This document shows positions 45,531 to 54,156 of a stretch of DNA of 64,000 nucleotides, in pieces. The position numbers were made by a program, and so were the translations under genes. Under the pieces are notes generated by a model. The model saw only the letters and a program-made list of their open reading frames with translations. It was not told the origin of the DNA and did no database searches. Position 1 is the first letter of the stretch. Every line of letters starts with the position of its first letter. Origin of the DNA: Boseongicola aestuarii (GTDB lineage Bacteria > Pseudomonadota > Alphaproteobacteria > Rhodobacterales > Rhodobacteraceae); NCBI RefSeq assembly GCF_900184815.1, contig NZ_FXXQ01000001.1, forward strand, positions 124,001 through 188,000, read 5' to 3'.

Positions 45531-46546
45531 GTCGGACGGCGCCGGCGATTGCCGCGTCGTGTCGAAACGGGTTCGTCGTCGCTTGTGCCATCGGTCGCCG
45601 AGGAAAATCCACCGAGCGCGCTGGTGATCTGGTCCAGTGTCGGGCGCGGTCCTTTGGGCGTTTCTTCCAAAGCCGCACGCATTTTCACAAGGTGATCGGG
45701 CGTCGTACCGCAGCATCCGCCGATGATTGTGGCGCCTGAATTGCGCGCCAGAACGGCATAATTCGCCATAAGCTCGGGCGTGCCATCATAGTGGATATGA
45801 CCATCGACGTATTTCGGAATCCCAGCATTTCCCTTTGCGATCAAAGGTGTTTCAGCCCCTTGTGCGGCAAATCCCAGAATGGTGCGCAACAGATCCGACG
45901 CACCGACGCCGCAGTTGGCGCCATAAGCCAGCGGCCCATGGTCCAGTTTTTCCACCATGTCAGACATGCCCTGACTGGTCAGGCCCATCATTGTGCGCCC
46001 CGCCGTATCGAAACTCATCGTGCCACACCACGCCATACCCGCCAGCAGCGCAGCTTCGGCGGCGGCTTTGTATTCTTCCGGCGCACTGATGGTTTCGACC
46101 CAGAGCACATCCGCGCCACCCGCCTTCAGACCTTCGGCTTGGGCGTGGAACATTTCGACCGCGCTGGAATAGGTGAGCGTGCCCATCGGTTCCATGATTT
46201 CGCCGGTCGGCCCGACGGATCCGGCAACAACGACGCTGCGTCCGGATGCATCGGCAACCTCGCGCGCGATTTCGGCACCCGCCTTGTTCAACTCGAACAC
46301 GCGGTCCTGACCATCGTGAAGTTTCAGCCGCGCGGCGTTTCCACCGAAGGTATTGGTGAGGAAGATATCCGACCCGGCATCGACCGCGCCCTTGTAGAGC
46401 GCCTTGATCTTGGCGGTCTCATTGACGTTCCAGAACTCGGGCGCGTCGCCGGCCATCAGCCCCATGTTGAACAGGTTCGTGCCCGTTGCGCCATCGGCCA
46501 AAAGCCAGTCGCGGGTTTCAAGAAGCCGGGAAAGTCGGTTTGTCAT
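45527..46546 (-). CDS. bmt: homocysteine S-methyltransferase (betaine-homocysteine methyltransferase-like)
   Basis: 339 residues from the ATG at 46546. A Pfam S-methyl_trans barrel: LLADGATGTNLF at the start, the zinc ligands in YGANCGVG and GGCCGTTPDHL. It ends with a basic Arg-rich tail. Such proteins methylate homocysteine to methionine using betaine or a methyl-corrinoid. Because a stand-alone corrinoid protein and DUF1638 protein are encoded at 22-23.6 kb, it may be the homocysteine-binding part of a split methionine synthase. Longer in-frame starts to 46687 overlap a potentially structured leader and are not preferred. Confidence 0.9.
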   Translation of the reverse strand: MTNRLSRLLETRDWLLADGATGTNLFNMGLMAGDAPEFWNVNETAKIKALYKGAVDAGSDIFLTNTFGGNAARLKLHDGQDRVFELNKAGAEIAREVADASGRSVVVAGSVGPTGEIMEPMGTLTYSSAVEMFHAQAEGLKAGGADVLWVETISAPEEYKAAAEAALLAGMAWCGTMSFDTAGRTMMGLTSQGMSDMVEKLDHGPLAYGANCGVGASDLLRTILGFAAQGAETPLIAKGNAGIPKYVDGHIHYDGTPELMANYAVLARNSGATIIGGCCGTTPDHLVKMRAALEETPKGPRPTLDQITSALGGFSSATDGTSDDEPVSTRRGNRRRRPT

Positions 46547-46563
46547 CGGTTTTGGGTCTCCAC

Positions 46564-46631
46564 CGTGAAGTTGTGCCGATCTGCCACGCAGGCGCGCGGG
46601 CTGCAAATCAATTGTTTTCAATTCTTTCACG
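46564..46631 (-). promoter_or_regulatory. potentially structured 5' leader of the homocysteine methyltransferase gene
   Basis: On the minus strand CGTGAA (46626-46631) can pair with TTCACG (46564-46569), closing two internal hairpins: AATTG-AAAA-CAATT (46610-46623) and GATTTGC with GCAGATC (46578-46609, one G-U pair) enclosing a further GC stem. The closing stem ends 17 bases before the ATG. This three-way junction is drawn by eye; it did not match the SAM-II, SAH or SAM/SAH patterns I recall. Confidence 0.35.
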
Positions 46632-46778
46632 AAAGCGATGCGACTGAGTTCTGAATGCGGCGCTTTCTTACGCCTCGGAACGCACACCGTTATCGGGCTT
46701 TGATTTGCGACGTTTCGGATGTTCTCATCGTTTCATTAAATCGACTGAGATATCGCGCACTTTCTTGCGGATTGTTAA

Positions 46779-46854
<76 letters not shown>

Positions 46855-46930
46855 ACTTTTGCGGGCAATCCCTGACCGCCCGCGTGACCTACTTATTCCG
46901 CCTGTTCAAATCAAGCGAAAAATCGGCAGA

Positions 46931-47254
46931 TCAATCGTCGTCATCCGTTGCAACGTCTGCAATGTCTTCCAGAGAAACATCATCATCGTCGTCGTCATCT
47001 TCAAGCACGTCGTCGTCCAGATCGACATCTGCGTCGTCATCATCGTCGAGTACGACATCATCGTCATCGATCGCTGTTTCCGGCTTGGCGCTTGCGTCGG
47101 GTTTGTCGGCGACCATTGTGCGGCTGGTCTTGCCGGTCTCGATGTTCACGACTTCGCCCGTGTATGGGCTGACAACGGGCGTCTTATTCAGGTCATAAAA
47201 CCGTTTACCCGTCGTCGGGCATAGGCGTTTTGTGCCCCATTCTTCCTTCGGCAT
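46931..47254 (-). CDS. FYDLN acid-domain protein (TIGR02300 family)
   Basis: 107 residues from the ATG at 47254. The N-terminal half is KEEWGTKRLCPTTGKRFYDLN followed by PVVSPYTGEVV, the family signature with a probable half zinc site. The C-terminal half is almost pure Asp with some Glu, Val and Leu. Function unknown; the family is confined mainly to alphaproteobacteria. The acidic tail is encoded by near-repetitive GAC/GAT triplets, a likely site of length change. Confidence 0.9.
   Translation of the reverse strand: MPKEEWGTKRLCPTTGKRFYDLNKTPVVSPYTGEVVNIETGKTSRTMVADKPDASAKPETAIDDDDVVLDDDDDADVDLDDDVLEDDDDDDDVSLEDIADVATDDDD
46968..47066 (-). repeat. low-complexity Asp-codon repeat
   Basis: Imperfect GAT/GAC triplet runs encode stretches of five to seven Asp in the FYDLN protein. 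On the plus strand they appear as TCG/TCA triplets. Slippage could vary the tail length between strains. Confidence 0.6.
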
Positions 47255-47414
47255 GGGTGGTCCTTCGTCTCGAGGGTGCGTTTGGATTGTTGGGCCAATT
47301 GCCATATGTGTCGGCGGCTGTCAAAGGCTTTTGACACTGCTTCGCCTCTTGTCGAGGTACCGTTGGCAAAGCTAGGGTCGCCAAAAGCGAAATCGCAACA
47401 ATTGAGGCTGGAAC

Positions 47415-48089
47415 ATGGGGTGGGGAACGCCACTTGAAAACGTCGCAGAAGGCGTGACCATCCGGCGCAGCGCGCGCGCACGGCGCATGACGCTCAGGGT
47501 TTCGAGGCTGGATGGGCGGGTGACACTGACGTTGCCACCGCGGACCTCGGACCGGGCGGCGCGGAATTTCCTCCAGGACCATGCGGGCTGGATCGCCAAT
47601 GCGCGCGAAAAGACCGCCCCCGAGACACGCATCGAGGTGGGCGCGCGTTTGCCGGTCGAAGGACGTTTGCGGCGGATCGAACCGGGGCAGGGACGGCAAG
47701 CGCGTATTTTCGAGGATCGCATCGAAATGCCCGGACCGCGCGCCTTGGAGACGGCGTTGAAGCATCTGGCGCGGGACCGGGCATTGCCACGGATCGATCA
47801 TTATGCGTCGCGTGTGGATCGTGCGGTCTCGGGGGTCAGTTTTCGCGATACGCGGTCCCGGTGGGGGTCGTGCACTTCGGAGGGGCGCGTGATGCTGTCC
47901 TGGCGGCTGGTAATGGCGCCGCCCGAGGTGTTTGATTACGTGATCGCCCATGAGGTCGCGCATCTGGTCGAGATGAACCATTCGGCGGCGTTCTGGTCGG
48001 TGGTCGAGGGCCTGCGCCCCGATTTTCGGGATGCGAAACGCTGGTTGAAGGCCGAAGGCCCCGCGTTGCATCGCTTTCGGTTCGAGTGA
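47415..48089 (+). CDS. YgjP/SprT-like zinc metallopeptidase (DUF45)
   Basis: 224 residues. The zinc motif IAHEVAHLVEMNHSAAFW has HExxH with a third His, preceded by DTRSRWGSCTSEGRVMLSWRL-type text (the WGSC block) and an SRxDGRVTLTLP N-terminal sheet. This is the DUF45/YgjP family of predicted metal-dependent hydrolases; substrates are unknown. It is transcribed divergently from the FYDLN gene, with 160 bases between the starts, a typical pairing in this family. Confidence 0.85.
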   Translation: MGWGTPLENVAEGVTIRRSARARRMTLRVSRLDGRVTLTLPPRTSDRAARNFLQDHAGWIANAREKTAPETRIEVGARLPVEGRLRRIEPGQGRQARIFEDRIEMPGPRALETALKHLARDRALPRIDHYASRVDRAVSGVSFRDTRSRWGSCTSEGRVMLSWRLVMAPPEVFDYVIAHEVAHLVEMNHSAAFWSVVEGLRPDFRDAKRWLKAEGPALHRFRFE

Positions 48090-48118
48090 TCCATGTCGAT
48101 TGACCGCTTGGCGTATTT

Positions 48119-48128
48119 TGTGATCACA
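48119..48128. promoter_or_regulatory. palindrome TGTGATCACA before the GntR gene
   Basis: A perfect 10-bp inverted repeat ends 8 bases before the GntR start codon. GntR/FadR-type regulators often bind such T-G-N-N-C-A-like palindromes, so self-repression is likely. Confidence 0.5.
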
Positions 48129-48136
48129 TACGATCC

Positions 48137-48781
48137 ATGCTGAACCGAGCCGCTGATCCGCTTCCCGCCGCCCACGACAGGGTCTACCGCGTCTTGCGCG
48201 CGCGCATCATGCACGGAGAAATCGATCCGGGCGCCGCTTTGACATTGCGCGGGATCGGCAAGGAATTCGGGGTGTCCATGACCCCGGCGCGGGAATCGGT
48301 GCGCCGGCTTGTGGCCGAAGGGGCGTTGACGTTGTCGGCTTCGGGGCGCGTATCGACGCCGGAATTGTCCAATGACAGGATCGAGGAATTGGCTGCCCTG
48401 CGAGCGTTGATCGAGACGGAACTTGCCAGCCGCGCCCTGCCGCGCGCTCATCTTGCGTTGATCGATCGTCTTGGAACGATCAACAACTCGGTGTCCGAAG
48501 CCATCGTGAAGGGGGATGCGGTGGCCTATATCCGCACGAACCTTGAATTTCACCGCACGCTCTATCTGCGCGCGCAGGCACCTGCGATGCTGGCGATGGC
48601 CGAGACGGTCTGGCTTCAGATGGGGCCGACGATGCGGGCGCTTTACGGGCGGCTGAACCGGACGGAAGTTCCCAAGGATCACCGCCTGATCCTTGCCGCT
48701 TTGCGCGCGGGCGACGAGCCCGGCTTGCGGCTGGCCGTCAGAAGCGACGTCACGCAGGGCCTTAGGATGTTGGTAAGCTAG
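48137..48781 (+). CDS. GntR-family regulator, FadR/FCD subgroup
   Basis: 214 residues. A winged helix at about residues 12-75 (ILRGEIDPGAALTLR-type turn, then GVSMTPARESVRRLVAEGALTL) and an all-helical FCD domain after it with DAVAYIRTNLEFHRTLYLRA, which carries the metal/ligand-binding Asp and His. Ligand unknown. No ribosome site precedes the ATG, and an operator-like palindrome lies 8 bases upstream. Its last 20 bases overlap the 3' end of the convergent hydrolase gene. Confidence 0.9.
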   Translation: MLNRAADPLPAAHDRVYRVLRARIMHGEIDPGAALTLRGIGKEFGVSMTPARESVRRLVAEGALTLSASGRVSTPELSNDRIEELAALRALIETELASRALPRAHLALIDRLGTINNSVSEAIVKGDAVAYIRTNLEFHRTLYLRAQAPAMLAMAETVWLQMGPTMRALYGRLNRTEVPKDHRLILAALRAGDEPGLRLAVRSDVTQGLRMLVS

Positions 48782-49724
48782 GCCGACGCGAGCCGACGAC
48801 GCTGTGGACGCCAAGAAAATCTTTCAGTATTTCCGCAACGCGGCCCGGATTTGTCTGGGGAAAGTTATGTGTGCCTGTCGCCAGCTCGATGTGGTGGGCA
48901 TTGGGATTGAGGGCGGCCAGTTTGCCCATGGCAGTGATGGGGATCACACCGTCCTTGCGGCCCCAGATCGCCAGAACCGGGGTCTTGTAGTCGCGGATCG
49001 CACGGTGGTCTTCGTCGCAGGTCTGGCTCAGCACATGTCGGCGCGATGACAGGAGCGACGGCAGGTAGCCGCGTTTGCGGGTTTCGGACGCGAGGCGCTC
49101 GGACAGGTTGGGGATCACCGTGGGGGCCGTGTCCTCGCGCGCCAGTTCCCGGCGCAAGACCAGCCCTCCGAAGACCGGCATCAGCCAGTCGCCGATCACG
49201 GGCAGCGTCCAAAGGCGGTCTTTCGACGACTGGTAGACCGGCTCGAGGCCGGCGGGCGCCATGAGGACAAGGGCTTTGATGTTGAGGCCCTCTTCGGCGG
49301 CAAAGGCCGTCGCAAGGGTGCCGCCCATGGAATAGCCGACGACTGTAATCGGTTGGTCGATGCCGAAATAGTCCAGCAGATCGCGCAACTGGCGCAGGAA
49401 ATAGTCGATGTCCTGATTGCCACGCGGGCGCGATGACCAACCGCGCCCGTAAAGGTCGTAGGTCAGCACCCGGAATCCAAGCGCTGCCAGCGCGCGCGCG
49501 GTGCCTGCGAAGATGTACTGCGGCGAGGACAGCCCGTGTATGCAAACCGCGATGGGGCCACGCTTGGGGCCGGTCCAGCGGTAATGGGTGCGCCCCGATG
49601 GCAACTCGGCGATGGTGCCGGGCGCTTTCTTTTGTCTGGCCGCCGACATGGGGCGGCGCAGGGCTTCGGCGATCACGGGTGCGCCAAGAGCGAGGCCAAG
49701 TCCGGTCCATGCAACAACGCTCAT
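48762..49724 (-). CDS. alpha/beta hydrolase
   Basis: 320 residues. An N-terminal helix (VAWTGLGLALGAPVIAEAL) suggests membrane anchoring. The hydrolase core has the oxyanion region CIHGLSSPQYIF, nucleophile elbow VVGYSMGGTLA with the Ser, an Asp in IWGRKDGVIP and the catalytic His in TGTHNFPQ. The substrate is unknown. It overlaps the upstream EamA transporter gene by 4 bases (ATGA), so the two are coupled. Confidence 0.85.
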   Translation of the reverse strand: MSVVAWTGLGLALGAPVIAEALRRPMSAARQKKAPGTIAELPSGRTHYRWTGPKRGPIAVCIHGLSSPQYIFAGTARALAALGFRVLTYDLYGRGWSSRPRGNQDIDYFLRQLRDLLDYFGIDQPITVVGYSMGGTLATAFAAEEGLNIKALVLMAPAGLEPVYQSSKDRLWTLPVIGDWLMPVFGGLVLRRELAREDTAPTVIPNLSERLASETRKRGYLPSLLSSRRHVLSQTCDEDHRAIRDYKTPVLAIWGRKDGVIPITAMGKLAALNPNAHHIELATGTHNFPQTNPGRVAEILKDFLGVHSVVGSRRPSLPTS

Positions 49725-50686
49725 AGGCGGTTTGGTCCTTCAAGGACGGCGCGTCTGCGGGCGGCGGCTTCGCGCCAGATCAGCACAAGCCCGGAAACTA
49801 GGATCAGGGCGATGCCGCTCATGGCGAAAGCGTCGGGCAGTTCCGCAAAGAGGATCAGCCCGAAAGCCACCGAGAGCGGCAGCGCAATGTATTCGAATGG
49901 CGCGATGAGAGCGGCTTCCGAGCGGCTGTAGGCCTGGGAGATCATGTATCCGCCGATCGCGATGACGATGCCGGAAAAGATCATCAGGCCAAGGTCGAAC
50001 AGGGTCGGCCAGACCCATGCGCGAAACAGAAATTGTGCCGAGGGGTGGTCAAAAGTGTCAAAGCCGCCGTGCCCCAGCGCCAGTCCGGCGACGGTGGCGA
50101 CGGCCAGAAAGGTGGCTTGGATGTAGAACACCATTGCTGTCGCGTTTTCGGTGCCGCCGATGCGTCGCGTGAGGATGTGCAGAAACGCGTATCCGATCGC
50201 GGCCAGCAGTGGCAGAAGCGAGGCGATCTGAAAGGCGCTGGTGCCGGGGCGCACGACGATCAGCACACCGACGAGGCCCACAAGGATCGCGGCCCATCGG
50301 CGCGGACCGACATATTCGCCAAGGAAGATAACCGAGAAAACCGAGATCATCAGCGGGCTGATGAAAAAGATCGCCACCGCGTCCGCAAGAGGGAGCGCCG
50401 CCAGCGCAAGAAAAAAGCAGAAGTTGGCGAAGACCACGCAAGCCCCGCGCAGAATGTGGATTTTCAGCCGTTTGGTTGCCAGCATGTGAAGCGTGCCTGT
50501 GAGCGGGACCACGATGGCAATGACGAACAGCAGCCCGACCAGCGAGCGCACGAACATCACCTGATAAAGCGGATAGTCTCCGGATAGGAATTTGATGACC
50601 ACATCGTTGACCGAAAAAGCAACAACAGCCGCCAGTGCCCAATAGGCACCGGAAAAGCTCGTCCGTTCTGCGTCAGTCAGAGACAT
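49721..50686 (-). CDS. EamA/DMT-family transporter
   Basis: 321 residues with ten helices in two EamA repeats. The first repeat has FSVNDVVIKFLSGDYPLYQVMFVR-type text and PLADAVAIFFISPLM; the second has QAYSRSEAALIAPFEYIALP. These are the RhaT/RarD-type blocks of drug/metabolite transporters. Substrate unknown. It is coupled to the hydrolase gene downstream. Confidence 0.9.
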   Translation of the reverse strand: MSLTDAERTSFSGAYWALAAVVAFSVNDVVIKFLSGDYPLYQVMFVRSLVGLLFVIAIVVPLTGTLHMLATKRLKIHILRGACVVFANFCFFLALAALPLADAVAIFFISPLMISVFSVIFLGEYVGPRRWAAILVGLVGVLIVVRPGTSAFQIASLLPLLAAIGYAFLHILTRRIGGTENATAMVFYIQATFLAVATVAGLALGHGGFDTFDHPSAQFLFRAWVWPTLFDLGLMIFSGIVIAIGGYMISQAYSRSEAALIAPFEYIALPLSVAFGLILFAELPDAFAMSGIALILVSGLVLIWREAAARRRAVLEGPNRL

Positions 50687-50717
50687 ATCTCACCTGGAAT
50701 ACGAAGCGCCCGCGCCG

Positions 50718-51155
50718 TTATCGAAGGGCGCGCTCCAACGCGTCGAGAAAACGCGAGCGGTCGGCCTTTGTAAAGCCTTTGCCGCCGCCTTGTCGGAAGG
50801 GATCCGCCGCGCGCAGGTCGGCGGCGAGGTCGCGCATGGCCAAGGCGTTGCCGACGTTGGTGGCCGTCAGGCGTTCGCCGTTAGGTTTCAACACAAGCGC
50901 GCCCGCCTCAACCGCGCGGGCGGCAAGGGGGATATCGCTGGTTATGACGATGTCACCGGGGCCGGCACGTTCGGCAATCCAGATGTCGGCGACATCGGGG
51001 CCGTCATCCACATAGACCATCTCGATCAGCGGGTTGGGCGAGGGGCGCAGACCGCCATTGGCAACCATTTTCACCGGCGTCTTGCGGCGCGTTGCGACGG
51101 TTTCGACTTCGGCCTTGACCGGACAGGCGTCGGCATCGACATAGATCACCGCCAT
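50718..51155 (-). CDS. YaiI/YqxD (DUF188) family protein
   Basis: 145 residues from the ATG at 51155. IYVDADACPVKAEVE at the start, DIVITSDIPLAARAVEAG in the middle and the GGGKGFTKADRSRFLDALE end define the family, a PIN-like fold with conserved Asp residues that may be a nuclease. Biological role unknown. Its start overlaps the end of the S-formylglutathione hydrolase gene by 10 bases. Confidence 0.92.
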   Translation of the reverse strand: MAVIYVDADACPVKAEVETVATRRKTPVKMVANGGLRPSPNPLIEMVYVDDGPDVADIWIAERAGPGDIVITSDIPLAARAVEAGALVLKPNGERLTATNVGNALAMRDLAADLRAADPFRQGGGKGFTKADRSRFLDALERALR

Positions 51156-51979
51156 AGGGCCTCGGCGTGAAAGGCGATGTGGTCTTCGATGAAGGTAGAG
51201 ACGAAGAAGTAGCTGTGATCGTAACCTTTTTGAAGGCGGATCGTCGCATCGGCGCGCCGCGCGATCAGGGTCTGGGCAAGGGCTTCGGTGCACAGAAGAT
51301 CGGCGAACTGGTCGTCGGTGCCGGTGTCGATCAAAAGCGGGATGGTATCGAGTGCGCCGGTTTTTGCCAGCTCGGTCGCGTCATGCGCCTTTCCGGCGTC
51401 GATGGTACCAAGGTAGGCGGCAAATTGCTTTTTGCCCCAATCGCTTTGGGTCGGATTGCAGATCGGCGAGAAGGCCGAGGCGGATCTGAACCTGTCCGGC
51501 ATCTTGGCCGCAAGTGTCAGTGCGCCGTGGCCGCCCATTGAATGTCCGGTGATCGACTGGCGTTCCTCGTCAAGCGGGAAGGCGTTGAACAACAGGCGGG
51601 TGAGGTCTTCGAGGATATAGGTCTGCATTTTGAAATGCGGCGACCAGGGCGGCTGGGTGGCGTCGATGTAAAAGCCTGCGCCCTGACCGAGATCATAGTC
51701 GTCGTGATTGGCAACGCCTTCGCCGCGTGGCGATGTGTCGGGAAAGACAACCGCAATTCCCTGTTCAGCGGCCCAGGCCTGAGCGCCGGCTTTGACCATG
51801 GCGTTTTCATGGGTGCAGGTGAGGCCCGAGAGATACCACAAGAGCGGGACCGGGCCATCCGAAGCCTCGTCGGGCAGGAACAGCCCGAAGGTCATATCAC
51901 CGCCGGTGGCGTCAGATGCGTGGGTATAGACGCCTTGTGTGCCGCCGAAGCACCGATTTTCCGAGACGGTTTCCATCAT
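51146..51979 (-). CDS. fghA: S-formylglutathione hydrolase
   Basis: 277 residues, normal length. It releases formate and glutathione in formaldehyde detoxification. Seen: MTFGLFLPDEA, LWYLSGLTCTHENAM, the nucleophile elbow SITGHSMGGHGAL and the C-terminal YDHSYFFVSTFIEDH block with the catalytic His. An AAAGGAA ribosome site lies upstream. The usual partner alcohol dehydrogenase gene is not adjacent. Confidence 0.95.
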   Translation of the reverse strand: MMETVSENRCFGGTQGVYTHASDATGGDMTFGLFLPDEASDGPVPLLWYLSGLTCTHENAMVKAGAQAWAAEQGIAVVFPDTSPRGEGVANHDDYDLGQGAGFYIDATQPPWSPHFKMQTYILEDLTRLLFNAFPLDEERQSITGHSMGGHGALTLAAKMPDRFRSASAFSPICNPTQSDWGKKQFAAYLGTIDAGKAHDATELAKTGALDTIPLLIDTGTDDQFADLLCTEALAQTLIARRADATIRLQKGYDHSYFFVSTFIEDHIAFHAEALWR

Positions 51980-51991
51980 CCATTCCTTTCT

Positions 51992-52921
51992 TCACAGACC
52001 TGAAACCCAAGCGATCACAGCCGAAACCGTGACGATCGACGCAGCCGTCGAAATCAGGATCGAGGCCGACACGCGGGTTGGAGCAACGCCGTAGTGTTGC
52101 GCCAGAATATAGACATTGCCCGCGACGGGAAGGGCGGCAGCCGCGATCATCACCCCGGCGGCGTAAGGTTCCACGGGCCAGATGACGAGAGCTGCAATGG
52201 CCACGGCACCGGGGTGCAGCACCAGTTTAGAAAACGACAACCAGCCTGCGACCGACAGACGCTCGGCGGATTTGCTGGCAAGGCTCGCACCAATGGCAAA
52301 CAGTGCGCCGGGTGTGGCGGCGGCTCCTAGGAGAGTCAGGAACTCGCCCACGGGCGCGGGAATGGGGATGCTGTAGGCCGACCACAAAAGGCCAAGTGTG
52401 ATCGACACGATCATCGGATTTTTCATCAAACCAATGCCGACCGTGCGAAAGACCCCAAGGGACATCTGCCCGTCGCGCGAACCGGTGACGAGGATGACGA
52501 TAAGACTTCCGAAGAAGATGAGATCGACCGCGAGAACCAGAATGACCGGGCCGATGGCTTCGGGGCCAAGAAGCAGCGTCAGCATCGGCACGCCGAGGAA
52601 GCCGACATTGCCGATGACGCCGCATTGCGCCTCAAAGGCGGCTTCGGTGATGGGGCGTTTGCGCAGGACGGCGACGATTGTGACCAGAACATAAACCAGC
52701 AGCGAAGCCGCCAGATAAGCTTTGACGAAAGTCCAGTCGATGATCTCGGCGATCGACAGGTTCGCGGTAAAGCCGAACAGCATCGCAGACAGGGCGAAAT
52801 AGAAGACGAATTTGGTGAGATAGGCCGTGGCCTCTTCGGTGAAAAAGCCGCGTCGGCCGCTCCCGTAGCCAAGCGCGATGATCGCGAAAAACGGCAATGT
52901 TTTTAGAAAGATGTCCCACAT
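51992..52921 (-). CDS. AEC-family permease
   Basis: 309 residues with ten predicted helices and the AEC pattern: LPFFAIIALGYGSGRRGFF at the start, GNVGFLGVPMLTLLLG in the first half and AAALPVAGNVYILAQHYG in the second. The family includes auxin efflux carriers and bacterial malonate or lactate permeases. The substrate cannot be told. It lies 12 bases upstream of the S-formylglutathione hydrolase gene and is probably co-transcribed. Confidence 0.9.
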   Translation of the reverse strand: MWDIFLKTLPFFAIIALGYGSGRRGFFTEEATAYLTKFVFYFALSAMLFGFTANLSIAEIIDWTFVKAYLAASLLVYVLVTIVAVLRKRPITEAAFEAQCGVIGNVGFLGVPMLTLLLGPEAIGPVILVLAVDLIFFGSLIVILVTGSRDGQMSLGVFRTVGIGLMKNPMIVSITLGLLWSAYSIPIPAPVGEFLTLLGAAATPGALFAIGASLASKSAERLSVAGWLSFSKLVLHPGAVAIAALVIWPVEPYAAGVMIAAAALPVAGNVYILAQHYGVAPTRVSASILISTAASIVTVSAVIAWVSGL

Positions 52922-52980
52922 GTTGTTTGCCGACTAACACGTCTGCAAAGACGTCTCAAAGGCAAACGCCCGAGCCTGGA

Positions 52981-53009
52981 CAAAAAAAGACCGGGCACAA
53001 GGCCCGGCC
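52981..53009 (-). terminator. rho-independent terminator downstream of the LysR gene
   Basis: On the minus strand, CCGGGC-CTTGT-GCCCGG (52991-53007) is followed by TC and a run of seven T. It ends minus-strand transcription before the AEC gene. Confidence 0.85.
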
Positions 53010-53032
53010 AGTCTAACAGGGAGGTAAACTAC

Positions 53033-53047
53033 GGTGGCCAAGCCACC
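53033..53047. repeat. perfect 6-bp stem-loop
   Basis: GGTGGC-CAA-GCCACC in the 227-base gap between the AEC and LysR genes, between the two other hairpins of that gap. Confidence 0.4.
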
Positions 53048-53105
53048 TCGTTCAGGGTTCATTTAGGGGCGACGACACCGCTGATCAAGGATTTTCTGAC
53101 TATTT

Positions 53106-53148
53106 GGTAAGCAAAGCGGCTATGCCTTAGGCGCATAGCAAACTTACC
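53106..53148 (-). other. nested stem-loop directly after the LysR stop codon
   Basis: An inner 7-bp stem GCTATGC/GCATAGC (53120-53140) is enclosed by an outer 6-bp stem GGTAAG/CTTACC (53106-53111 and 53143-53148). The outer stem abuts the LysR stop. There is no T-run. It may protect the mRNA end, act before the terminator 100 bases further on, or be a small RNA. Confidence 0.5.
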
Positions 53149-54060
53149 TCAGTCTTTTTGCAGGGCTTCTGCTTTCAGACGCTTGCGTTGTTCGATGATT
53201 TCCTCGGTCACGAAGTCGCGAAATGCGGCGATGCGCCGGGACTGGCGCAGCTCTTCGGGATAGGCCAGAAACACCGGAATTTCGTTGCTTTCGACGTCGG
53301 GCAGAACACGCTGGATGTCTTTCAGATCTTCGACGACGTAATCGGGCAGAACACCGATCCCCAAATTCGAGCGCATGGCCTGCAACACGCCGAAATAGTT
53401 GTTCACTGTCAGTCTTGATGTGACGTCATAGGTCAACAACTCACGCACAAGGCTGGCGCCGGCGCTGACTTGGGTTGCCTGGGTATTGAGGTAAATCAGG
53501 CGGTGATCTTTCAAATCCTCAAGGCTTTCAGGCGTACCGCGTTTCGCCAGATACTCGGGCGTTGCGTAAAGGCGCATGTGCACCGTCATCAGGCGGCGGC
53601 GGATCAGGTCGGCCTGGCTTGGTTCCTTCATGCGGATCGCCACGTCTGCTTCGCGCATCGGCAGGTCGAGCACGCGCTCGTCCAGCATCAGGTCGATATT
53701 CAGTTCCGGAAACTTCTCGTAGAGTTTGGACAGCCGGGGCGCGAGCCAAAGCGAGCCAAAGCCGATAGTCGTGGTCACGCGCAACTCGCCAAACACTTCT
53801 TCTTCGCTGTCGCGGATGCGCGCTTCGGCGGTATCCAGACGGCGCGCCATGGCCGAGGTCGCATCAAACAGCAACTCGCCCTGTTCGGTCAAAATCAGGC
53901 CGCGTGCGTGGCGGTGGAACAATGTGGTGTTCAGGCTCTCTTCCAGCGCGCGAATCTGGCGCGAGACGGCCGATTGGCTGAGGTGCAGCACGTCGCCCGC
54001 ATGGGTGAGGCTGCCGACATCCGCCACCGCGTGAAATATTCTTAGCTTGTCCCAGTCCAT
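53149..54060 (-). CDS. LysR-family transcriptional regulator
   Basis: 303 residues from the ATG at 54060 (MDWDKLRIFHAV). The N-terminal winged helix has GSLTHAGDVLHLSQSAVSRQIRALEE; the effector domain follows from about residue 90 with TIGFGSLWLAPRL. It is divergent from the indolepyruvate oxidoreductase gene, and an inverted repeat with the T-N11-A LysR core lies between them, so it probably controls that gene and itself. An in-frame upstream start at 54141 would extend the protein by 27 residues and is less likely. Confidence 0.92.
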   Translation of the reverse strand: MDWDKLRIFHAVADVGSLTHAGDVLHLSQSAVSRQIRALEESLNTTLFHRHARGLILTEQGELLFDATSAMARRLDTAEARIRDSEEEVFGELRVTTTIGFGSLWLAPRLSKLYEKFPELNIDLMLDERVLDLPMREADVAIRMKEPSQADLIRRRLMTVHMRLYATPEYLAKRGTPESLEDLKDHRLIYLNTQATQVSAGASLVRELLTYDVTSRLTVNNYFGVLQAMRSNLGIGVLPDYVVEDLKDIQRVLPDVESNEIPVFLAYPEELRQSRRIAAFRDFVTEEIIEQRKRLKAEALQKD

Positions 54061-54156
54061 ATCAAGGCTTTCGGTCGGTGTTGGCGGTAACGGATTGTCA
54101 CTGCTTACCCGCTCCATACTGCCAAATGCAAACACGGACATGACAAAGGTTTCATT

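Noticed and set aside
46564-46631. SAM-II, SAH or SAM/SAH riboswitch before the homocysteine methyltransferase gene
   Set aside because: The conserved core sequences of those classes that I can recall are not present, so only an unspecified structured leader is proposed.
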